Translations under genes and position numbers: made by a program
Part shown: in pieces, positions 13,128 to 14,008 of the stretch
Layout of the letters: the number at the start of each line of letters is the position of its first letter
Position numbering within the stretch: the stretch's first letter is position 1
Assembly: GCA_002479405.1 (NCBI GenBank)
Contig: DLMX01000116.1
Coordinates: 6,563-20,570, forward strand
Source: Methylophilaceae bacterium UBA7525
GTDB lineage: Bacteria; Pseudomonadota; Gammaproteobacteria; Burkholderiales; Methylophilaceae
Reading direction: 5' to 3'
DNA length: 14,008 nucleotides
The notes under the pieces: generated by a model
What the model was told of the DNA's origin: nothing
Database searches by the model: none
What the model saw: the letters and a program-made list of their open reading frames with translations, nothing else

Positions 13128-14008
13128 ATGGCTGCAATCGACATCACCCCGGTACTCAAATTCATGGTGGACAAAGGAGGTTCAGACCTCTTCTTCAGTA
13201 CCGGCACCTCCATCCACATGGAGATCGAGGGCGAAACCTCCCCCATCAACGGGCAGGTCATGGCGCCGAACATGGTCAAGGAAATCGCCTACAGCCTGAT
13301 GAACGAGGACCAGATCAAGGAATTCGAACGTGAATACGAGATGAATTTCGCGATCAGCCGCAAGGATATCGGTCGTTTCCGTGTCAATGTCTTCCGCCAG
13401 CGCGGCGAGGTCGGCATGGTCATCCGCCACATCAAGACTGATATCCCGTCATTTGAAACATTGGGTCTGCCGCCTATCCTGAAGGAACTGATCATGCGCA
13501 AGCGCGGCCTGCTGCTGGTAGTCGGCGCCACCGGCTCCGGCAAATCCACCACGCTGGCCTCCATGATCGACTACCGCAACACCAACAGCTCGGGTCACAT
13601 CGTCACCATCGAGGACCCGATCGAATTCGTTCACCCGCACAAGAAATCGGTGGTCGATCAACGCGAAGTGGGCATCGATACCCTGTCATTCGACAACGCG
13701 CTGAAGAACGCCATGCGTCAGGCGCCGGACGTCATCCTGATCGGCGAAGTGCGCGACATGGACGGCATGAAACAGGCCATGGCCTACGCCGAAACCGGCC
13801 ACCTGTGTCTGGCGACACTGCATGCGAACAACGCCAACCAGGCGCTGGAGCGCATCATCTCCTTCTTCCCGCAGGACGCCAAGCCAGGCCTGCTGCTGGG
13901 CTTGTCATTGAACATGGTCGGCATCATCTCGCAACGCCTGATCCCCGGCACAAAGGCCAAGCGTGTCGCCGCCATGGAAGTCATGATCAACACGCCTTAC
14001 ATCGCAGA
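13128..14008 (+). CDS. pilU: Type IV pilus retraction ATPase PilU, 5' part
   Basis: About 293 residues are visible; the gene runs off the window, and roughly 80-90 residues are missing compared with usual PilU lengths. The N-terminal PAS-like region contains KGGSDLFFSTGTSIHMEIEG (16-35). The ATPase core has Walker A GATGSGKST (133-141), an Asp box IVTIEDPIEF, Walker B DVILIGEVRD (201-210) and the His box ETGHLCLATLHANN. Near the visible end, SQRLIPGTKAKRVAAMEVM is typical of PilU rather than PilT, which also has a different N-terminus (usually with SDLHLS). PilU is a hexameric cytosolic motor that supports PilT in retracting pili for twitching motility and DNA uptake. No pilT precedes it, although many betaproteobacteria carry pilT-pilU in tandem. 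It has its own 77-base leader after the glycosyltransferase gene. Confidence 0.94.
   Translation, partial: MAAIDITPVLKFMVDKGGSDLFFSTGTSIHMEIEGETSPINGQVMAPNMVKEIAYSLMNEDQIKEFEREYEMNFAISRKDIGRFRVNVFRQRGEVGMVIRHIKTDIPSFETLGLPPILKELIMRKRGLLLVVGATGSGKSTTLASMIDYRNTNSSGHIVTIEDPIEFVHPHKKSVVDQREVGIDTLSFDNALKNAMRQAPDVILIGEVRDMDGMKQAMAYAETGHLCLATLHANNANQALERIISFFPQDAKPGLLLGLSLNMVGIISQRLIPGTKAKRVAAMEVMINTPYIA

Noticed and set aside
1..14008. Mobile elements, CRISPR arrays, tRNA or rRNA genes
   Set aside because: No transposase or integrase reading, no regularly spaced direct repeats and no RNA-gene signatures were found on either strand.

Overview
The window (GC-rich, roughly 55-60 % by eye) is gene-dense bacterial chromosome. 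A PilU-type ATPase, a fused MnmC, a GT41/SPINDLY-type protein and the codon use all suggest a proteobacterium, most likely a betaproteobacterium (Nitrosomonadales- or Neisseriales-like). I cannot name the genus. No mobile element, CRISPR array, tRNA or rRNA was seen, and no gene-free stretch reaches 300 bases.

Positions 1-8266 form one tightly packed plus-strand block of ten genes that reads as a single operon; most neighbours overlap by 4-19 bases. It opens with the 3' end of a cobalamin-binding regulator of the CarH/LitR photoreceptor type. Next come a coclaurine-N-methyltransferase-like SAM enzyme, a DUF2878 membrane protein, a DUF1295 (steroid-reductase-like) membrane protein, an exported DUF6134-like protein, a lipocalin lipoprotein, a membrane fatty acid desaturase, a COG2907-type FAD oxidoreductase, a DUF1365 protein and a cyclopropane-fatty-acid-synthase-family methyltransferase. 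The set looks like a light- or oxidative-stress-controlled membrane-lipid remodelling pathway. Regulator and exported lipid carrier would sit at the two ends of a process in which acyl chains of phospholipids are desaturated, methylated and perhaps oxidised. The published bacterial furan-fatty-acid pathway (UfaM/UfaD/UfaO) is the nearest known model, but four or five of the proteins here have no assigned reaction.

Positions 8274-8822 (minus strand) hold a small TehB-like methyltransferase that converges on the lipid operon and diverges from the next unit across a 131-base intergenic region. That region contains a candidate -10 element, two inverted repeats and, unexpectedly, an exact 12-base match to the neisserial DNA uptake sequence.

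Positions 8954-13050 carry mnmC (tRNA wobble-uridine modification) overlapping by 4 bases a 703-residue TPR/O-GlcNAc-transferase-like glycosyltransferase. The window ends inside pilU (type IV pilus retraction ATPase), which has its own 77-base leader.
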